A stretch of DNA of 64,000 nt from Hydractinia symbiolongicarpus. Taxonomy: Eukaryota > Cnidaria > Hydrozoa > Anthoathecata > Hydractiniidae. Under the pieces are notes generated by a model. That model saw only the letters and a program-made list of their open reading frames with translations. It was not told where the DNA came from and searched no databases. The translations under genes and the position numbers were made by a program. Below, in pieces: positions 13,920-39,444 of this stretch (positions are counted from its first letter, which is position 1; the number at the start of each line of letters is the position of its first letter). The stretch is from contig NC_079889.1 in NCBI RefSeq assembly GCF_029227915.1, positions 4,774,001 to 4,838,000 of the forward strand, written 5' to 3'.

Positions 13920-16016
13920 ATGACGCGACCAGAAGGCTATATCGTATGTATCACAGTATCGGTTTTAGCTGTAGTCTGTATATTCGCCAGTTTTATTAGT
14001 GATCAGTTTCTGAGTTTTAAGGATTATTCATTTGGAACCAGAAGGATCTACACGCCAGGTTTTAAGCTGAGTTATGACAGTATACTCTCCAAAGCATGGC
14101 AACAAGACTACAAAAGCAAATGTGAGTTTTTCACAAATTATGTCTTTCTGGGTCTCGTTCGGGGTTCGGGCTGTTTTCATTAGTTTATATCTCCGAACAG
14201 TTATTTCTAGATTTATAGCTAACGCCACCCATTTTTAAGATGTAAAGAATGCACAAAGAATTTGTTTGGAGCGTAGGAAATTTTGCGTAATTTTTTCGTA
14301 GTATTCGCGAAAAGTATTACACACGGAATTTCCTCTCATTTTTCTTCGCTTTATAAACTTCTTAAATCGTTAAATTTGAAGGCATTGTCGTCATCAATCT
14401 GTACTTTAAACTTTAATTTTTCGACAAAATCTAGCTATCCACGTAAAAATTTTAAATTCTTGTTCGAAAATATTCGCGACAGTTCATCATTCAGGGCATG
14501 TGATTTTATACTGGTTTTATAAGCCAGTATATGATGTCGATGATTCCGTTGTGAAAAGAATCTTTTCGACCAACCTCGTTCCCAGTCTTTTTTTCATGTA
14601 ATGACATTTTTTAACAATTCACAATTCGTCTCAGTCTTCTTAACTTAGTTCCATTATAACACGCATTATACTATTTTATTTTTTAGCTGTCGGAGAACTT
14701 AAAAGAATCTCAGCTATGATAATTATCGGTTCTTTTTGCTTGTGCGGGTCGATTATTCTGGATATTGTTTGCGTATGGTTGATAACTGTGAAGAAACATT
14801 TTAGAGCAAGGGATTGTTGCGTAATGGTGTCTGCTCTCTGGAAAATTTTAACCGGTAATTCTTTTATTTTTGGACATAAAAAAGGATAATTGGTAGCTAA
14901 GTTGTTATTACTTTGTGTTGTTTCCAAATAGTCATTCCAAGGTAAAAAAATATATGCCACAGTGAACCAGAGCGTAAGCAATTCTGTTGTTTATACTCAA
15001 CTTGCACCAAATCTCCTATTAACAACCTTGTCCGCCTGAACAAAGCACTGGAGAGGAGGTTGCTATCTCAATTCTTAATTTACAAATGCGGCAAAACCTG
15101 CAGGGTTGCCAGCGAAAAAAAGAATAAATTCAAGGACTTTTCAGAACACCTAAGCTAAAATCTAGGATTTCTATATTAAACTGTTCAAATATTTCTAGAC
15201 AAGAAGATATGATAAATATATATTTAAAATCATTTTATTTTATATCTAAGCGACTATGAAGAAATCCTTAACATTACAAGCTAAATGTCAATCAAAAATG
15301 GGATAGTTGTCATGACACAATTTTACTGCAGAAAAACAATTTATGGAGGTTAAAATTAAAATTGCAGGATTTTCCAGGACGCTCTGGCAATCCTGGCGTG
15401 AGAGTAAAAGTTGCTTCTCTAAAGTATATAGAACTGAAATATTGTAAACGTGTTTTCTTTAGTCGTGATTGGAACATACAGCTTATGCGAAATCAAATTC
15501 GTGGTGGGAAAAATTTTGTATGAAAGTGGGCAGAGCATGTGGAAGGATTGGCTTCAGATGGGATTTGGACCGTCCAGTATTATGATGGCGGTCGGTTTAT
15601 CATTCTCTGTCTTGTCTATTCTAATACACTTTTTTATAATTTTGACGTCATCGAGTCAACTTGTATACCGAGAACGTCCATGTCGTCGTGAACACAGAAC
15701 ACGAAATCAAAGCCGAACGCGAAGCCTTTTCAATTTCTTACCCACTTTACCTCCGTATTCTCCTCCTCCACCTGAGTATTCTTCAAAACCAGCTACCCCT
15801 GCTGCTGTCAACCCAGAAAATAACTCCGGTGAAGTGCACATAATCGAAAATAATTCACATGTAGTATCAAATGCAAACACACAGATTGAGAGTGACACAG
15901 CGCCGACAGTTGTAAATATCGGCGACGTGACGGTACCAAATGTCGTTGAAGAAACCAGAAGTGAACCAACTGGTCAAGTGACTCCAAATGCTGAGCCGAC
16001 GAACTTTGTATTCTAG
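13920..16016 (+). CDS. Claudin/PMP22-like four-transmembrane protein with PPxY tail
   Basis: Three exons join in frame: 13920-14121, 14687-14854 and 15463-16016, giving 307 aa with GT-AG introns. Four hydrophobic segments are visible: about residues 7-27 (YIVCITVSVLAVVCIFASFI), 76-97 (AMIIIGSFCLCGSIILDIVC), 121-140, and 160-185 (IMMAVGLSFSVLSILIHFFI). The first extracellular loop is about 48 residues. This is the topology of the claudin/PMP22/EMP superfamily, although I do not see the claudin W-GLW-C-C signature. The ~120-residue cytoplasmic tail is basic (RERPCRREHRTRNQSRTR) and then proline-rich, with LPPY and PPPEY, the latter a PPxY motif that WW-domain proteins such as Nedd4-type ligases or Yap bind. 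It ends in the hydrophobic NFVF. Family assignment is by topology only. Confidence 0.75.
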
Positions 16017-16293
16017 GAAGCATTTTCTTGAACAGAATGTACTTTCTGTTTCCAAAATATTACACAAAATCGTTTCCTACCCTGCGCAAGGTCAAGAAAC
16101 CTTTCGGACGATGACTGTAGCATTACCATGAGTTACCATTACTTCCCGTAACAAAATGTACGGAAACCTATAATAACGGAAATAGCACGGGTATCATGAT
16201 GACTGTGCTAGTTTGTATCATTAAGGAGATAAAAATACGTGACGCTAAAGAAATAACATGCATAATGTAACTCTATTTGTATTTTAACACACT

Positions 16294-16299
16294 AATAAA
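16294..16299 (+). terminator. Polyadenylation signal AATAAA of the claudin-like gene
   Basis: AATAAA lies about 280 bases after the stop codon in AT-rich 3' sequence. Confidence 0.4.
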
Positions 16300-17350
16300 T
16301 ATTTATTTATTTTCGTAGAAAAATTGTTAGCGAAACTTCGCGATATCTACGCGATAAGTCAGCTATAATTGTCTGTGCATAAACTTATATTGGATCGGGA
16401 TAAGAAGATGTAGAGAACTCGCACGACTTTTCTCTTTAATTGTTATCATTCACAATACACTGTTACACTTGTTTTTTCTGCTATTCTTGCTTCTCATTCT
16501 CAAAAAATTATTATACTTAATTTGCGAATATTTTTTTTCATGAAAGAAAAAAAATGACGCCGAAAATTTATTCCCGCAAAATTACTTCTCTTAGGTACTC
16601 AAACCGCCACCAGGTACCACCACCGCTGAAAATGTTCTTACTCTAACCTTCCTCACACAAGAGTTGCTTTAAGTATAATCTTCCTCGTGTTTTACATTAA
16701 CACTAAATAGAAATTACGATTGTCAAAAAAAATAAAAAAATCGGACACAGGTGTTGTTTGAGGGGGTAAAATCAAGCAACAATAAACTTTCACGTGTTCT
16801 TTTTTTTCCTTGGACATCAAAATAACGAGTTCTTACAAATGCTATAAACTAAAAACCATCTTTTACACCCACTTATAATAATCATTACTTCGTACTTTAT
16901 CAAAATCCTTAACATCATCGTCTAACGACGTGACTTTGTCGGTAAATTCCCCTGACCTGTCGGATTAAAGGTGACTGTCGGCGACAAAGCTGCATCACAT
17001 TCCCAACTCCTACGCTGTCAAAGTCAACTAATATTCGACCATACATTTCACTTCACCTTAAAAACAAAAATATTTTATTTACTGTTTTCGTTATTACATC
17101 AGAAGAAAAAAACAAACACAGTAAAACAAACAGGGTAAAGATTATCTGATTATAATTGTCCAAGGTAGGGTTCCTAGCTATCTTTTCACAAAAAAAAAAC
17201 CCTAGAGTTTTTCTTAAGAAATCTATTCTTTCCAAGAAGAAAATACCATATCCGTCACGCCTAGCAAATACCGTACATTTTTTAGTTTTGATTCTCGCTG
17301 ACATTACACTAGATTTACTTTTTGGTCCAATCCAAATTGGGAGCCCAAAT
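16300..17350. other. Convergent intergenic region, no gene recognised
   Basis: This separates the 3' ends of the claudin-like gene (plus) and HBS1L (minus). Only short ORFs are present; the HBS1L 3' UTR must lie in the right part. Confidence 0.4.
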
Positions 17351-30936
<13,586 letters not shown>

Positions 30937-30980
30937 TTTTATGTTATTTTTACTACATCTAAAAAAAATGTGATGTTTTA

Positions 30981-31075
30981 GTAATTATTATTATTATGAT
31001 TCCGAATAGTTATACAGGATATAGGTACTTCAGTGTTAGAAACACTGTTATCAATGTGGGTCCTGTGTTACATTA
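30981..31075 (-). repeat. SINE 3' module with (AAT)n tail, upstream of HBS1L
   Basis: On the minus strand the sequence reads GGACCCACATTGATAACAGT, then TTTCTAACACTGAAG, then an (AAT)n run near 30985. It is the third copy of the module, lying just upstream of the HBS1L start codon in the presumed 5' region. Confidence 0.55.
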
Positions 31076-31661
31076 AGTATACACCATATAAGTATACAAC
31101 ATATGGTGATAAGAAAATTGTTTACAAATAAAATTAAAACGATTGAATGCGCTAACAAACGGAAGATGGTTATTTACAAAGTCAGTCATGATGGAATTGA
31201 TTATTGGGATTGACAACGAAATCTTGTAACAACAAATTATATATACTTTAAATAAAAAAGTTAGTTTTACAAAATAATAAGACAAAATGTATCGTGAGTT
31301 AATGTTAAATAATAAAAAGTTAGTTTTACAAAATAATAAGATAAAATATATTATGAGTTTATATTAAATAATAAATAAGTTAGTTTTACAAAATATATGT
31401 TGTTAAATTGTGCTGGAAGTTGTGCAGTAGTGTTGAGTTGTGTGGGAGTGTCGAGTTGAGAGGAACGTGTAACAAATTCCAGTTGTTTTTGGGTAGTTCT
31501 TTTTGGGGTTGAGAAGAAATTTGTATGTCAAAGTCAGTACTAGTGTCGTCGTAGTCATAATGCAAGTCCACAGGATTTTCAGGATTGTATGCAGGTGAAG
31601 GTAGCTCGGGAGACTGTTGTTATTCTTCTTCTTGTTGACCTGGTGATGGTGGTGGCTGAAG

Positions 31662-32288
31662 TTATGGTTGTTCTGGCAGTTTTGTCGAAGGTGGCTTTTG
31701 TTGTTCCAACTGTGATGCTTGTGTTGATAGGGGTTGTGTTTGAGATGGCTCTTGGTGATGTGATGGTTGTGTTTGAGATGGCTCTTCGTGGTGTGATGGT
31801 TGTGGTTGTTGTGCAGTCTTTTTTGTTGGTGTTAATGTTAAGCAAGGCAAAATTAGGGAGTCGATTCCCTGTGACGTTGTTAACTCAATATTTTGTGGTT
31901 GTCTGCTTAAATCTATTGCGAGGTTGCTCTTTATGTGGCTCACAGATAAAATAAAATCCTATAACAAAAGAAACATCTATAGAAAATTTGTATAAGGTGA
32001 CGTTGTTTTGACTATACAATAGCATCTATGGATTAGACAAGACAAGATAATCGAGACAAATTCGATGATTACCTGAAGAATCTTTTTGATGTCTTTTTGC
32101 TCAATCATGACAACCTTCACGGCTTCCAGTGTTTGTTTGCATGTAGTGCATGTTTTGTCTTTCAGTATTGGTACTCCGTTGCCAGAAAAAAAGATGGAAC
32201 ATAACCAGTAATTTAATGATTTGTAAACAATTTGGTGAAAACAGGTGAAAAAACTTTGAGGCCAGCTTTCAACACTCTCACTTATCAT
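31662..32288 (-). CDS. Unrecognised two-exon gene fragment with Gln/Pro-rich tail
   Basis: Two minus-strand pieces join in phase. One is open from about 32288 to a donor at 32073, including NYWLCSIFFSGNGVPILKDK, CTTCKQ and EQKDIKKILQ. The second starts after an acceptor at 31958 (TTTGTTATAG) with DFILSVSHIKSN and ends at a stop at 31662-31664. The second exon carries an imperfect tandem repeat HHEEPSQTQPS / HHQEPSQTQPL. I do not recognise the family. It abuts a LINE fragment and may be part of a transposon gene. The 5' end is unresolved, and after the stop further low-complexity reading continues to 31386. Confidence 0.4.
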
Positions 32289-33890
32289 TACATTTTATGT
32301 TGACATCAGACGTGTCAGAAGTAAATTTTTGAGCAAGGGTACTACCGATGGTAGCAAAGAAGGAGTTGAAAGAGTTCGAAATACCTTTAGGGTCATTTAT
32401 TTCCATGTCGTTCTTAGAGATGGAAGATGGAACATTCTTGTTCTCTTTATCAGGAACAAGTTCCTTAAGCGTTTTCCAGAGGCAATTAGGATCCGATGCG
32501 TCCTCATTTATTTTATTGCCATAATGATGACCTTTCAACTTTTCCTTCATTTTATTGACTTGATTTCTTTTGAATTTGAATTTGTCCCAGACAGTTTTTG
32601 AGGCTTTTTTCTTTAAGAAATCCCTCTCTTTTATAGCATGAATAAGGTCATCATTTAGCCATTGAGGGCAATTTCCTTTCACACGGCTAGATTTAATAGG
32701 AGCATGTTGATCAATTATATTAGTAACAAATTCATTGAAGATATTACAAGCCGTGAAAAGATTGTCTTTATTTAAAATTTCATTCCAGTTTACAGAATGC
32801 AAGTCATTTTTTTTCATTGTTAAAGTTCTTAAAAGATCTTGCTTTAATAACTTTTGCAGGAATTTTAACCCTTTTCCATTTACGAATGGCATATATAAAA
32901 GAGTGGTCACTCATACCTATATCAATGACAGAGGAGTGACATATATGCTCACTGTTGGAAATGAAGAGATCAATTAAAGTAGATGAAAAAATAGTTGTGT
33001 GAGTATCCTTATCAATAAACTGCTTCAAGTTACAGGAGACAAGACAATCTTTTAAATTCAGGTCAAGTTATTAGGTTTATTAAAATTACAGTTTAAATCA
33101 CCTAAGATGAAAACTTCTGGATTTTTCGGAAGGTTTATTAAACAGTCCTTGATATATTGAGACAGTCGTTCCGCCATGACAAGATCTTTTTCCTTTCCAG
33201 GTGGTCTATGGAACATAAAAATATTGAAGTACTTTTTTAGTTTGACCTCAATCCATATACTCTCATTATTATCTTTACTCAAATGGCTAAGCTTTTTAGT
33301 GGGTAATGTATAAATACCATAAATTAAGACTCCACCACCATGTTTGTTCCTGTCACAACAAAAAATTTTGTAATAAGGGATGCTAATATCTGCATTGGTG
33401 ACATGGCTGTCAATTTTAGTCTCATTTAGAGCTAGAATGTCAAGTTTATGTTCATGTAGGAAGACTTTATATAGTCAAGCTTGCTTCTTAACCCATTCAC
33501 ATTCAAATGACCCATTTGGAAACCCTTTTTATTAGTTGAACCAAGGTCAAAATCAAAGTTTGGTTTAAAGGAAGATATATCTGGTTCTATGTCATCGTTT
33601 TGTAATGAGTTGTCAAAATAGCCATCCTCAAAAGGAAGTTCATTGCGGAGGCATATGGAACACACAAAGTTTAAAGTGTCATCAGTCAACATGGAATTGT
33701 ACAATTTAACAAATATATTGTCACACTTTATATTTAACCATTTTTTACATTCGTCATATTTAACTGCTCTGTGGTTTTTTGCTACCGTTCTCAAACAGGC
33801 AGGGCATGTGTTGGCATTACGTTGTGATTAAGGTCCCAGGTTAGGATTTATGTCCCCTGCTAGCAATAGCAACCAGTACATTTCTTACTG
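32289..33890 (-). pseudogene. CR1-like LINE, 5' half only (PHD finger and APE endonuclease)
   Basis: On the minus strand the sequence begins WLLLLAGDINPNLGP near 33880-33840, the conserved start of CR1/L2-type ORF2. A PHD-like zinc finger follows (CPACLRT...CKKWLNIKC...CSICL, to about 33650). Then come APE endonuclease blocks: MGHLNVNGLRSKLDYI, VLIYGIY, IWIEVKLKKYFNIF, VFILGDLNCNFNKP and MSDHSFIYAIRKWK. A linker with CPQWLNDDLIHAIKERDFL and CLWKTLKELV ends in NSFNSFFATIGS near 32330. At least two frameshifts break it. The reverse transcriptase is absent, which is unusual because LINE copies normally keep the 3' end. Confidence 0.75.
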
Positions 33891-34454
33891 TGAGATATCT
33901 TAAATTTATGTAGCACAAAAATCTTAAGATTTTCATTAGATGTTATTTTTGTTAAATTATCATCTAACAGCAAAGAGTAAGGTGGTAACAGAATGTTTTC
34001 TGAGACTGCTTTGCTGGGAATGCAGCCTTCATTTCTGAACAGATGATATTGTGTGAGAAATAATATTATAGATATGGAAGATGGAGATATGCTGAGAGTT
34101 TTGGTTCTAAATCTTTTGTATTTCTTAATTTTACTGAATAAATGCTAAGAATGATAACTTTTGTATGGGACATTTTTCTTGATGATATTTATGAACATAT
34201 TTGAGAGAAGGACTGAAAATATCAAGGATTGCATTGTATACATATATAGATTAAAAATGTGTTGTGCTATTTAGGGTAGTCTGTCCAGATTTTTTAATTT
34301 ACAAAGAGAAAGCCTTGAGCCAAATGTACAGTGTGGAAGCTTACCTCCTGTAAAACATTTTTTATTTATATCAAATTAATGTGTTGATTAAGTGAATAAC
34401 AATTATTTTGCTTATAACTTGCAACTTTGCTATAACTTACCCTAGTTGTAGAAA
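33891..34454. other. No gene recognised
   Basis: AT-rich sequence between the LINE fragment and the ISL2EU-type remnants. The missing N-terminal part of the YqaJ gene would be expected here but I do not see it. Confidence 0.35.
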
Positions 34455-35350
34455 TAAACAGTGCTACCATCTACGATTCTTTCAAAAGAAAAAGTCCACA
34501 CTTTTGAACTTTTAAATCAACATGATTTGATATTTCCTTTGCATAAAATGATTTTAATGCTGTACTTTCATTTTCATTGCCCCATTTTATTGCCTGACTT
34601 ACTAATGCTGGTTCTCCAAAAATTGTTTTTGCAACAAGTGGTGTTGTTTTTGGTTTTCTTGCTCCTGTTTCTCTTACCACACTTACTGTTCTGCTTGCCC
34701 CCTTGTAGCTTTCTCAACAGTTTTAATAATTTTGTCATTAAGTCTCAATTCGTTCAGCAATAACTGTGTCGCTTCCTGTTCTGTATATGTTTTTTTGCAA
34801 GCACCCTTTCTTTTACGTTGTGCACAATTGTACCTCACTCAAAACTGTGGTACTAAGTGTTTCAATGGACTTAAACAGTATAGCGTCTCTATTAATCGCC
34901 TGCACTTTTCCAAAAAATTGCGATATATTATTAGTGTTAATTTCCCCTTGTGATTCAATTCTTGGATTGAAAGCTTCTAATTCTTTCTTTCTTCACTAGG
35001 AGTTTTGTCCATTTCATTTGATGTGGCTAGTTTTTTTCGAACAAATAATTCAAAAATTCTCTTTGGAACAATTTCTTTTTTGGTCCCTTGATTCCAAGCA
35101 CAAGCTTGCTCAGAACATGTAGGGTTGCATAATCCTTTTGTGTTTGCATAATCAACCTTATAAAGGCAAGCAATAACATGGTTGCAGGTTTCATATGGTC
35201 CCGCCATGCATGAGCACTAAGCTGACACAATCTCGCTACCTTTGTCATCTTTTCGTTTTATTGCTATCCACAATTCTTTTGTATCACTCATACTTTGTGA
35301 TGCTGTGACAGTACAATGCAGAAAATAAAACCTTTTTTTTATCTCGGGTT
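34455..35350 (-). pseudogene. ISL2EU-type YqaJ gene, N-terminal half (SWIM finger), inverted segment
   Basis: Reading down from about 35345 on the minus strand: [19 protein letters not shown], then KELWIAIKRKDDKGSEIVSA, a TAG, and CSCMAGPYETCNHVIACLYK, a SWIM zinc finger (CxCxnCxH). It continues with CSEQACAWNQGTKKE, then RKPKTTPLVAKTIFGEP, AIKWGNENESTALKSFY and CGLFLLKES, the first part of the YqaJ nuclease domain, where it stops near 34475. The rest of the domain is on the plus strand starting at about 35365. ISL2EU elements encode a YqaJ-family nuclease alongside a DDE transposase. Stops and frameshifts make this a pseudogene. Confidence 0.7.
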
Positions 35351-35364
35351 CGTGTATATATATA

Positions 35365-35936
35365 TAGGTCCTACAAACCACTGCCAGATGGTATTGCAAC
35401 ATGCAAGTGTCATGGTACAGCATTAAATGAAATAAAATGTCCATATACAATAAGAAATAAAACAATTACAGAAGGTGCTAAGGAATGTCAATTGTAGCAA
35501 CAAAAGATGATACTACAAAGTTGTCAAAAACACATAAATACTATACTCAAATTATTTTTCAAATGGCAATTGCAAACATAGGGAAATGTTACTTTATTGT
35601 GTGGACAAACAAAGACCTTTTTATGGAGATTGTAACATTTGATAAACATTTGATGAGAAACACTGGAAAAACGTGAAAACAAATCTGGAAATATTTTACA
35701 AGTTGTTTGTTTATCCAGCACTACTTGAATTCAAGCCCCTAACATATTGTGGCAGCTGCGACAATGTTCTGTTAGAAGAATGCGAAATTAATGAAAACGA
35801 AGAAAGAGAACTTAGTAGTATTCAGTGTGATTTTTGTGCTGCATGGTTTCACTACAAATGCGAAAACATAACAAGCGAAACAGACACTAACGAATGGCTT
35901 TGTTCAAAATGCTTGTTGTCATTAGTGGATGCATAG
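35365..35936 (+). pseudogene. ISL2EU-type YqaJ gene, C-terminal half, with PHD finger
   Basis: The plus strand begins with [20 protein letters not shown], the catalytic PDG...ExK block of YqaJ-type PD-(D/E)XK nucleases. After a frameshift near 35480 it continues KLSKTHKYYTQIIFQMAI and FIVWTNKDLFMEIVTFD, also typical of the family. Another shift leads into LEIFYKLFVYPALLE and a PHD finger (CGSCDN...CDFCAAWFHYKC...WLCSKC), ending at a TAG at 35936. It fits end-to-end with the inverted fragment at 34455-35350. The stop lies only about 50 bases from the stop of the convergent transposase. Confidence 0.75.
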
Positions 35937-35987
35937 TACTATATATAACTTATGTAAATAATATCAATGTAAATAATACGTGTTATA

Positions 35988-38389
35988 CTACTCTGCTAAA
36001 GGTCGTTTTAAATTAACAAATGCACTTATTATCCGTAAAATGTCATTCATAATTGGCAAATGCAAAAGAGGCTGTTGGTGTTTTAACATTCGAAATTCTT
36101 TCATTTTTTTGATAGCTTGCTCAACGTATATACGTACATTAGCTATGTTATATGTATTGGTAACATTTTTAGCAACCATTTGATTTCCTTTTGCTGCACT
36201 AGGGGGTATGCTCAATGTGCACTGCTGCAAGGCTAAGTCGGTTTTGATCTTAAATCCACGGTCTGCCATTACTTAGTCAAAAGGTTCAGGCAATTTTAAA
36301 AATCCTGAGTCCTTACAATATGAATGTCCGAACTCCTTCCACCATATAATGGAGATATCCAGGACACTGCACCATTTAGAGTAATGCACACAAGAAACTT
36401 AACTGTACAATGGTGTTTGTAATCACTCCATAAACAAGCCTGTACTTCTAAGAAACTTTGAGTGTCCATAAATACCTCAGAACAATCAATGATAGCTCTT
36501 GTTTTCGGAAACAACTTTATAAAACATTCAGGTAATGTCGCTCTTATTTGACTTCTTGACGGCCATATTATAAGGGTAGATAATTCTTTGGAAATTAGTT
36601 TAATCCATGTAATAAAAATTTGTGATACTTTTCCACTTGAAATTTGAAACCTATGTGCCAAATTATCATTTAAAAGATTCATCCTTAGTTTCATTAGGGC
36701 CAGCAACATTTCTTGTTCAAGAGAAAGCTTTCTCTTTGGTCCAGACTTTGTAATAGTCAAAAGTACTGGATCAATGTTAAAGTCATGTGATGCCAACAAT
36801 GACTGGGCAAGTTCGATAGCTGCCTTTGGCTTCAGCAAGTCAAAAATGGCTTTAAACATTTCAGAGCATCACACTCACGCGTAATATGTGCAAACTGAAC
36901 AGGTATGGGCTCTGGTTCTTGAACCTCTGTGTTACAACCAATATCCTTTGTTAATGACCCAATGTCACTTAAACTTCCTTCTGGATTTAATGTTATTGTA
37001 AAGGAAAAAACTCACTTGATGAGTAGTCTAAGAAAAACCTTTATAATTTATCAATACTTTTATATTTTTTTTCATGTTTTTTTGTTTCTGAATGCTTGAT
37101 GAAAGACTTTTTTGATGGTGCTATTTTCGTGAGATGGTAATTTAGCAAGAAGAAAATATAATGAAATAAACACACACCAATTTTTTTTCACCGTACGTTT
37201 TAAAATGGCTTCTTTTTTGAACGCGTGGTCACAGACTTCTCGTTTTCGCACCATTATATTCAGCATAAATTAAATTCAAAAAGGTTCCCGGTTTTTTTTC
37301 TAATAACGTCGTTATGAAATTATTTGTAATTATATATAATCATTCAAAAAATGCATAATTTTTTCTTTCTGTCGTCATAATTCGCTAATCAGTAATTTAT
37401 ACAAAAAAATCCGGGAACCTTTTGTACATAATTTATTCAGCTTTTCATTACCGAAAATTTCAATGAGACCACAAACGTAAAGGCATGTATGCGAAAATTT
37501 ACTAACAAGATATTTGTTTTTAAAGATTTTCGTAGGTGTTATAAAAATGTGTGAACTGAGTATGCAGAAAGATGATAGAAATGCAAACTTTTTCTTTATG
37601 CTGAATATATAATCAGAATAATCAGAATCATCAATAGGTTTACAAGAGACAGCTCATATGCATATTCCTTAACTTTGATTTTTTTTAATTCGATAGTGAA
37701 AGTAAACTATCTAAAAAATATTATTATGCATGTTTTTATATGGGAGTATAAATATTATGCATAATGTGTACAAAAAATATGCTCAACTCATTTTGCACAT
37801 ATTTTCTCGAAGGTGTGAAGGATATAACACCTTTAAAAAGTCTTTTTTCAAAAAAAGGGATGTTCCAAATATTTTCATAGACTATAAAATATGTCATTGG
37901 AAAGAATTTTTTTTTCTATATGTGATGATTTTTTTGCAAAAAACCTAAATAAAAAATTGTTTCCTTTACAGTAACCTTAATGCACAATAAGAATGCTCTC
38001 TGAAGGGTGATCTGATTTCAAACAATTTTTTCTTAATTTCAGTGCTTTTTTGACATTCTGAAGTACTACGTTTATGTGGCCTTCTGGATTTTGGTGTTGG
38101 TAATGTGTTTTCTAACGGTCAAAAACAATGTTGGAACTGGATTTTTTTTGTGGGTTTGCCATCAAAAAATGAATTGAACAAACATGGCAGTTTTTAGGAA
38201 GTCCTTTTTAGATCTAATGTCTTTCCTTCTTTTTAATATCTGGTGAACCCATGCAGCTCTAACATCCTTGTCTTTGGGCAAACTGTGCATGACTATGTTT
38301 CCGTAAACATTACTGTGTTTAATCATACGTTCTGGATATCTGTTGTCATTATCACACACGCCTATGACACAACGGGTGTGTTTACCCAT
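35988..38389 (-). pseudogene. ISL2EU-type THAP/DDE transposase, broken
   Basis: The start is at 38389: MGKHTRCVIGVCDNDNRYPE with LPKDKDVRAAWVHQI, then after a frameshift CHVCSIHF near 38175; together this is a THAP (C2CH) DNA-binding domain. The DDE part runs 36859-36296 and 36269-35988: an HTH region (LNDNLAHRFQISSGKVSQIF), then IIDCSEVFMDTQ (first catalytic Asp), YGGRSSDIHIV, MADRGFKI (Asp) and VRIYVEQAIKKMKEF (Glu). These are the DDE_4 superfamily blocks. A frameshift and an in-frame TAA separate the two DDE pieces near 36265-36290. Sequence between 36900 and 38150 holds a possible linker exon and inserted DNA. It lies tail-to-tail with the YqaJ gene, the expected ISL2EU arrangement. Confidence 0.75.
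37277..37424. repeat. Small inverted-repeat element (candidate MITE)
   Basis: AAAAGGTTCCCGG at about 37278 and CCGGGAACCTTTT at about 37412 form near-perfect inverted ends around ~110 bp of AT-rich DNA. It lies inside the broken transposase gene, so it is probably a later insertion. Confidence 0.45.
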
Positions 38390-38639
38390 CTTTAAAAGTT
38401 TGATCCAAACGAAAATATCTTGCTACACAAGTTTGTATCAATCCAATAATTATTTACAGTTAAATCGTTGTCCAAGAAGATAGCCCAATGCCCTTCCAAT
38501 CAAAATTTTCCAAAGCAATAATCAAAATCTTTGTTTACACGTGTGTTCACCTTGATATCTCATTTAAATTTCACTAAAATGGTTGTTCACTATGTTAGTC
38601 TGTCAGGTTCAAAGTTCAACTTGCACCACTTGCAGAAAA

Positions 38640-39035
38640 ATTAAATATGGCTGCGCTAATTCTGAAATGGCGTATTGCAGAATGTTCTAGTCATGAGTGC
38701 ATTTATGTGTGAATGAGTTTGAGCCATAATTAATGGTTTTGGAATATGGAATAGAAACATTTGTGAGGGTAGATCTGGTGCCATAGGAATGAAAACTGAA
38801 GATGGGTTGCGAAAAATACTTAAATACAATAGGAAGTTTGTTATTGAAAAGGTCATGTATAAGCAAGCAGTTTAGAGTGGTTAAATAGTCAGATACTTTT
38901 AAGATGTTTGATTTTTTGTACAGTGGATTGGATGATTCACGTTGATTTTTAAAATGTATTATTTTTAGGGTTTTATTTTGGAGAAGATATATTTTTTGTT
39001 TAAGCATGTTGTTACCTTGTGCCCAAACTTGAAGT
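38640..39035 (-). pseudogene. CR1-like LINE, C-terminal end of ORF2
   Basis: The minus-strand frame from about 39030 to 38690 reads VWAQGNNMLKQKIYLLQNKT, then IIHFKNQRESSNPLYKKS, NILKVSDYLTTLNCL, NNKLPIVFKYF and YGTRS...YGSNSFTHKCTHD, which are the conserved blocks at the end of CR1/L2-type ORF2. A TAG replaces the usual Trp after THD. It is not collinear with the 5' half at 32289-33890, so it is a separate copy. Confidence 0.7.
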
Positions 39036-39444
39036 CAGATTGGAAGATTTCATAATAGCTAGCTAGATATATTTATGACAGTTTCTTGTAAGACAAAGTA
39101 CCTCATTTTAGCTAACATACGAGTACGTAGTAGACAAGTACGTAGTAGGGAACTACTTAAAAATTACAGCAACAGGATTGAATTTGGTCTCATTGACAAT
39201 CATAATCAGTACCTTTAACTATCTATTTCTGGTCCCCAGCCTGTTTTGTTTTCATCAGTCTTGTGGGGGTGCGCGCAGTGCAGCGGCTACGACTCCATTT
39301 AGCACCGGGCTAATTGGACCCGACAACGTACAACATGCTTTGTATTTGTGCCGAATTCCCCGTTCCCTCTATACGGCTAATTCGCAATGCATTATGGTAG
39401 TTGTATTCCGCGAAAACGTAAACAAACCATTCGTAGTAACAAAA

